From positions 2,604,001 through 2,668,000 of the forward strand of contig NC_011740.1 of the NCBI RefSeq assembly GCF_000026225.1: 64,000 nt of DNA, written 5' to 3'. Positions 60,604 to 64,000 of the stretch are shown one piece after another. This DNA comes from Escherichia fergusonii ATCC 35469 (GTDB lineage Bacteria > Pseudomonadota > Gammaproteobacteria > Enterobacterales > Enterobacteriaceae). Each line of letters opens with the position of its first letter. The stretch's first letter is position 1. The notes under the pieces are model-generated. The model was not told where the DNA came from. It did not search any database and saw only the letters and a list, made by a program, of their open reading frames with translations. Made by a program: the position numbers and the translations under genes.

Positions 60604-62307
60604 ATGAGCGGGCAAATCAAGGTTGATGTTCTGGTGGTCGGTTCAGGTGCGGCTGGTTTATCAGCGGCAGTAACTGCCGCCCATTTTGGCGCCAAAGTCC
60701 TGGTGGCGGAAAAAGAGTCTGTTATCGGTGGCACCAGTGCCTGGTCGGGTGGTTGGTTGTGGATCCCGCGTAATCCACTCGCCCGGGAAGAAGGTTTTCA
60801 GGAAGATGCCAGTGCACCGCTCAATTATCTCAGCCACGAAATGGCAGGTCAGGCAGCTGATGCCAGGCTGAAAGCATTTTTACACTATGGCCCGGAAATG
60901 ATTGAGTTTTTTCGTCAGAACACTGCTGTCCAGTTTTTGTCCGGTAGCAGAATGCCTGATTTTCATAACTCGCCAGGATTTGCTCATGGAGGGCGCTCAG
61001 TTACGGCACAACCTTTCGATGGAAAACAGTTAGGAGAATGGCTATACCGGTTGCGTCCACCACTGGAAGTTATTAGCCTGGCAGGCATGGGGATTGCTGG
61101 CGGAAGCGATATGGCGCATTTTTTTAATGCTACTCGTTCGCCGCGCTCTGCCTTTTATGCTACACGTCGCCTGTTGCGTCATGGATGGCAGCGTTTGCGT
61201 TATGGTCGTGGACAGCATCTGGTGAATGGCAATGCTCTGGTGGCACGCTTGCTGCGTTCGGCACTGGATCTGGGCGTAAAGTTTCAGCTGAATGCCCCGG
61301 TTGGACAACTCATTCACTCACTGAAAGGCATTGAAGGTGCAACGCTGCGAACAGACAGCGGCAATCTGACTGTTAAAGCTAACGCGGTGATTCTTGCCTG
61401 CGGTGGTTTTCCCCATGATCGCCAGCGTCTGGCAAAACATGTACCACACGCCACTGAAGGGTACGGGCATTTTTCCGCCGCTCCGCCAGGTAATCAGGGT
61501 GATGGTATCCGGCTGGGAGAATCCGTTGGTGGACAATTTGATCACACTCTCAAGCATCCAATGGCGTGGGCCCCGGTGTCACGTGTCACTCTCGATAGTG
61601 GATTACAGCTGGTTTTCCCGCATCTGGTTGAACGCGCCAAACCTGGTTTTATCGCTGTTCTCCCTAATGGTAAGCGCTTTGTTAATGAAGCTGATTCATA
61701 CCATGATTTTATCGCTGCTTTACTCGCCGCCACACCTGAAGGCGAAACACCACACGCCTGGCTACTGGCAGACGGCCCCTCCATGCGCCGATACGGCCTT
61801 GGTCACGCACGCCCGTCACCTTTCAATGCCCAGGCATGGGTCCGTTCAGGGTATCTGCAAACCGCCAACTCACTGACAGCCTTAGCAGAAAAGTGCGCGA
61901 TTGATGGCCCCCAATTGATGGCAACGGTGTCACAGTTTAATGCTGCAGCAGAAAGTGGGGTTGATAACGAATTTCAACGTGGAGCATCCGCATACAACCT
62001 GGCACAAGGCGACACGCAACATCCTTTGCATCCTACGCTTGGTCCATTATGCCATCCTCCATTTTACGCTGTACGCATTCTTCCGGGATCACTCGGTTCA
62101 TTTAGCGGATTGATTACTGATGAACACGCCCGTGTTCTGAATGCCCAACAACAACCAATAAACGGCCTGTATGCCATTGGTAATGATATGTCGAGTGTGA
62201 TGCGTGGGTTTTATCCCAGCGGTGGTATTACGCTCGGCCCGGCCATGACCTTCGGTTATATGGTTGGGAAACAACTGTCAGCAGAAAGAGAGAAAAGCAT
62301 CGATTAA
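60604..62307 (+). CDS. FAD-dependent dehydrogenase, 3-ketosteroid-dehydrogenase/fumarate-reductase-like (copy 2)
   Basis: A 567-residue paralogue of the upstream flavoprotein: GSGAAG at 13-18, GGTSAWSGGWLWIP at 42-55, shared APVSRV, PHLVERAKPGFIAV and FVNEADSYHDF segments, and GNDMSSVMRGFYPSGGITLG near the end. PGPG of copy 1 is PSGG here, and the GLYAIGND flavin motif is kept. It resembles the FAD-binding dehydrogenases that have TRP/PSGG ends. The two copies may catalyse successive ring desaturations, or act on related substrates. Confidence 0.85.
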   Translation: MSGQIKVDVLVVGSGAAGLSAAVTAAHFGAKVLVAEKESVIGGTSAWSGGWLWIPRNPLAREEGFQEDASAPLNYLSHEMAGQAADARLKAFLHYGPEMIEFFRQNTAVQFLSGSRMPDFHNSPGFAHGGRSVTAQPFDGKQLGEWLYRLRPPLEVISLAGMGIAGGSDMAHFFNATRSPRSAFYATRRLLRHGWQRLRYGRGQHLVNGNALVARLLRSALDLGVKFQLNAPVGQLIHSLKGIEGATLRTDSGNLTVKANAVILACGGFPHDRQRLAKHVPHATEGYGHFSAAPPGNQGDGIRLGESVGGQFDHTLKHPMAWAPVSRVTLDSGLQLVFPHLVERAKPGFIAVLPNGKRFVNEADSYHDFIAALLAATPEGETPHAWLLADGPSMRRYGLGHARPSPFNAQAWVRSGYLQTANSLTALAEKCAIDGPQLMATVSQFNAAAESGVDNEFQRGASAYNLAQGDTQHPLHPTLGPLCHPPFYAVRILPGSLGSFSGLITDEHARVLNAQQQPINGLYAIGNDMSSVMRGFYPSGGITLGPAMTFGYMVGKQLSAEREKSID

Positions 62308-62374
62308 AAGTTAATTTCCCAGGGAAGGCAGCACACATAACAACAATTCACCTGCAACTGTACTGGAGTCATTT

Positions 62375-63193
62375 ATGAACACACGTACCCTGTCTATTGC
62401 CGCCTTAACCTTGTTGGATGTACCGCCTGCGGAGCAAGTACGAATTGCCGCTCAAACTGGCTTTACCGATGTCGGTATCCGGCTGATTCCCGCTACTCCT
62501 GATGATCCTGACTACAACATGCTGGGTGACACACCACAAGTTCGTGAAACCCTCGCCGCACTACGTGATACAGGCATTGGTGTTACCGATGTCGAAATTA
62601 TCCGCTTAGGTCCCGATTTTACACTTGATAAGCGAATGATGACGTTTATGGAAACTGCGGCACGCCTCGGCGCACGCCATGTTCTGGTTGCCGGAAATGA
62701 CGAAAACGTGTCACGCAGTGCTGATAATCTCGCGCAACTGGCAGAAGCCGGTAAAAACTGGGGGCTGGTTATGAATCTCGAACCTATGCCATGGACCACA
62801 CTGCGTAATATTGCTGACGCACAGACACTCATCTCTGCCAGCGGGCAAAAGGATATTGGTATCCTGGTCGATGCCATTCACTTCTGGCGAGCAGAAGAGT
62901 CACTGGCGGACTTGCGCCATTTGCCGAAAAATCATCTCAACTATATGCAACTGTGTGATGCCCCGGCACAAAACCCACATGACGAAAAAGAAATTATTCG
63001 TCAGGCGCGTACAGCACGCCAGATCCCAGGTGAAGGAGGGCTGAATTTGCACGGCCTGATGGCCGCATTACCAGCCGATCTCCCGGTATCCGTTGAAGTT
63101 CCGCTCAGCGGGAAACAGGGGGCATTACCCGCCGAAAAGCGCGCCCAATTACTGTTTAACGCAGCACAGGCTTACCTGTATCCGTCGGTATAA
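62375..63193 (+). CDS. TIM-barrel sugar-phosphate isomerase/epimerase-like enzyme
   Basis: A 272-residue AP-endonuclease-2 family (xylose-isomerase-like) TIM barrel. Probable metal ligands are Glu136 (NLEPMP), Asp166 and His169 (VDAIHFWR), Gln192 and Glu241 (SVEVPL). PGEGG at 218-222 is typical. Relatives include 3-dehydroshikimate dehydratases as well as isomerases and epimerases. In this operon a dehydratase or isomerase acting on a ring ketone is plausible, but not shown. A GGAG site and 67-bp gap precede it. Confidence 0.8.
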   Translation: MNTRTLSIAALTLLDVPPAEQVRIAAQTGFTDVGIRLIPATPDDPDYNMLGDTPQVRETLAALRDTGIGVTDVEIIRLGPDFTLDKRMMTFMETAARLGARHVLVAGNDENVSRSADNLAQLAEAGKNWGLVMNLEPMPWTTLRNIADAQTLISASGQKDIGILVDAIHFWRAEESLADLRHLPKNHLNYMQLCDAPAQNPHDEKEIIRQARTARQIPGEGGLNLHGLMAALPADLPVSVEVPLSGKQGALPAEKRAQLLFNAAQAYLYPSV

Positions 63194-63203
63194 GGGGAAG
63201 ATG

Positions 63204-64000
63204 ATGGCACAATCAGATTTGCTCGACGTGCGAGAATTAATCAATCGCAATCCTCTTAGCCGCTACCAAAAGCTGGTGATCTTATTAGGCTTTGTTGTGA
63301 TCGCACTGGATGGCTTTGATATTGCGATTATGGGATTTATCGCCCCGGTACTTAAGCAGGAATGGGGGGCATCTAATCATGAACTTGGATTTGTCATTAG
63401 CGCCGCTCTGATTGGGCTGGCATTGGGTGCCATGTTTTCCGGACCGCTCGCCGACTGGCTGGGACGCAAAAAAATCATCATTAATAGCGTGTTCTTTTTT
63501 GGTATCTGGACCGTAGCAACCGCCTTTTCACAAAATATAGAGCAGATGATTTTCTTTCGTTTTATGACCGGATTGGGGCTTGGCGCTGCAATGCCTAATA
63601 TGAGTACGCTGGTCTCAGAATATGCCCCTGAACGTAAGCGCTCTTTTATTATTACGATTATTTTCTGCGGTTTTACTTTTGGTGCAGCAGCTGGTGGTTT
63701 TGCCGCTTCATGGCTAATCCCACAATTTGGCTGGCATTCGCTGATGGCTCTTGGCGGTATTTTACCCGTCCTGTTTGCTCCGGTTCTGATTTGGCTCCTG
63801 CCGGAATCAGTAAGATTTCTGGTTATCAAACGCGCGCCACCTGTTCGCATTCGCATGATCTTACAGCGTCTATACCCGGGGAAAATTGCCGATAACGTCG
63901 AGTTTATTTTGCCTACACAACCGCTGGATAAAAGTGCCATGCGGATTGTGCTTTCACCGCAATATCGCTTTGGCTCCCTGATGCTTTGGCTGGTCTATTT
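63204..64000 (+). CDS. MFS transporter, aromatic acid:H+ symporter (AAHS) type (3' end cut by window)
   Basis: The first 265 residues of a major-facilitator transporter. It starts MAQSDLLDVRELINRNPLSR after a GGGGAAG site; an adjacent ATG at 63201 is also possible. The DGFDIA motif in helix 1 (36-41) and GPLADWLGRKK in the loop between helices 2 and 3 are typical of the PcaK/BenK-like AAHS family, which brings in aromatic acids with protons. It begins 11 bp after the TIM-barrel gene. This supports import of an aromatic or hydroaromatic acid by the operon. Confidence 0.85.
   Translation, partial: MAQSDLLDVRELINRNPLSRYQKLVILLGFVVIALDGFDIAIMGFIAPVLKQEWGASNHELGFVISAALIGLALGAMFSGPLADWLGRKKIIINSVFFFGIWTVATAFSQNIEQMIFFRFMTGLGLGAAMPNMSTLVSEYAPERKRSFIITIIFCGFTFGAAAGGFAASWLIPQFGWHSLMALGGILPVLFAPVLIWLLPESVRFLVIKRAPPVRIRMILQRLYPGKIADNVEFILPTQPLDKSAMRIVLSPQYRFGSLMLWLVY

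Overview
The window is chromosomal DNA from an Escherichia species. From cyoE at 54 kb back to htpG at 5 kb, gene order and strands match the reverse complement of the E. coli K-12 segment htpG-recR-ybaB-dnaX-apt...lon-clpX-clpP-tig-bolA-yajG-ampG-cyoABCDE, and lengths agree almost to the residue. Some proteins differ clearly from the K-12 sequences I remember (PpiD around residues 215-265, the AcrB tail, the CusS C-terminus, PdeB). That suggests a divergent E. coli or a sister species such as E. fergusonii or E. albertii. The species call is inference.

Layout. 1-1920: end of the copper/silver two-component system cusR-cusS. 1921-3600: an AT-rich patch with an SMI1/KNR4-type immunity gene, a headless toxin tip coupled to a small gene, and one more orphan gene. 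It looks like debris of an Rhs/CDI polymorphic-toxin locus. In K-12, cusS and htpG lie roughly 95 kb apart with essential genes between them, so this patch sits at a large rearrangement junction. 3606-20346: htpG, recR, ybaB, dnaX (with its programmed frameshift), apt, ybaN, priC, ybaM, mscK, acrR-acrAB, tomB-hha. The maa gene that follows hha in K-12 is missing. 20843-25529: ylaC, pdeB, ybaA, the 4.5S RNA gene ffs, ybaZ, and a complete IS4 with a 12-bp target duplication. 25556-37585: ybaY, tesB, glnK-amtB, mdlAB, decR, cof, ybaE, queC, fadM, ybaV. 37735-47045: the protein quality-control block ppiD, hupB, lon, clpX, clpP, tig, bolA. 47348-54883: yajG, ampG and the cytochrome bo3 operon cyoABCDE.

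54929-64000 is not part of the K-12 backbone, where yajR follows cyoE. After an RSA repeat comes a gene for a secreted Sel1-repeat protein. Then a PcaR/PobR-like IclR regulator is transcribed divergently from a tight operon: a shikimate-dehydrogenase-family enzyme, a 3-ketosteroid-dehydrogenase-like flavoprotein, a NIPSNAP-family small protein, a second such flavoprotein, a TIM-barrel isomerase/dehydratase-like protein, and an AAHS-type aromatic-acid transporter cut by the window end. Two 15-bp sites resembling the PcaR operator lie 20 bp apart in the divergent promoter. The inferred role is uptake and oxidative ring processing, perhaps aromatisation, of a hydroaromatic (shikimate/quinate-like) compound. 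This is the most novel system in the window.

Regulatory sites readable directly include heat-shock (sigma-32) promoters before htpG, lon and clpP, a sigma-54 promoter with NtrC-like sites before glnK-amtB, the AcrR operator, a FadR-like site before fadM, the ffs promoter, and many intrinsic terminators. I saw no tRNA or rRNA genes, CRISPR arrays or prophage.
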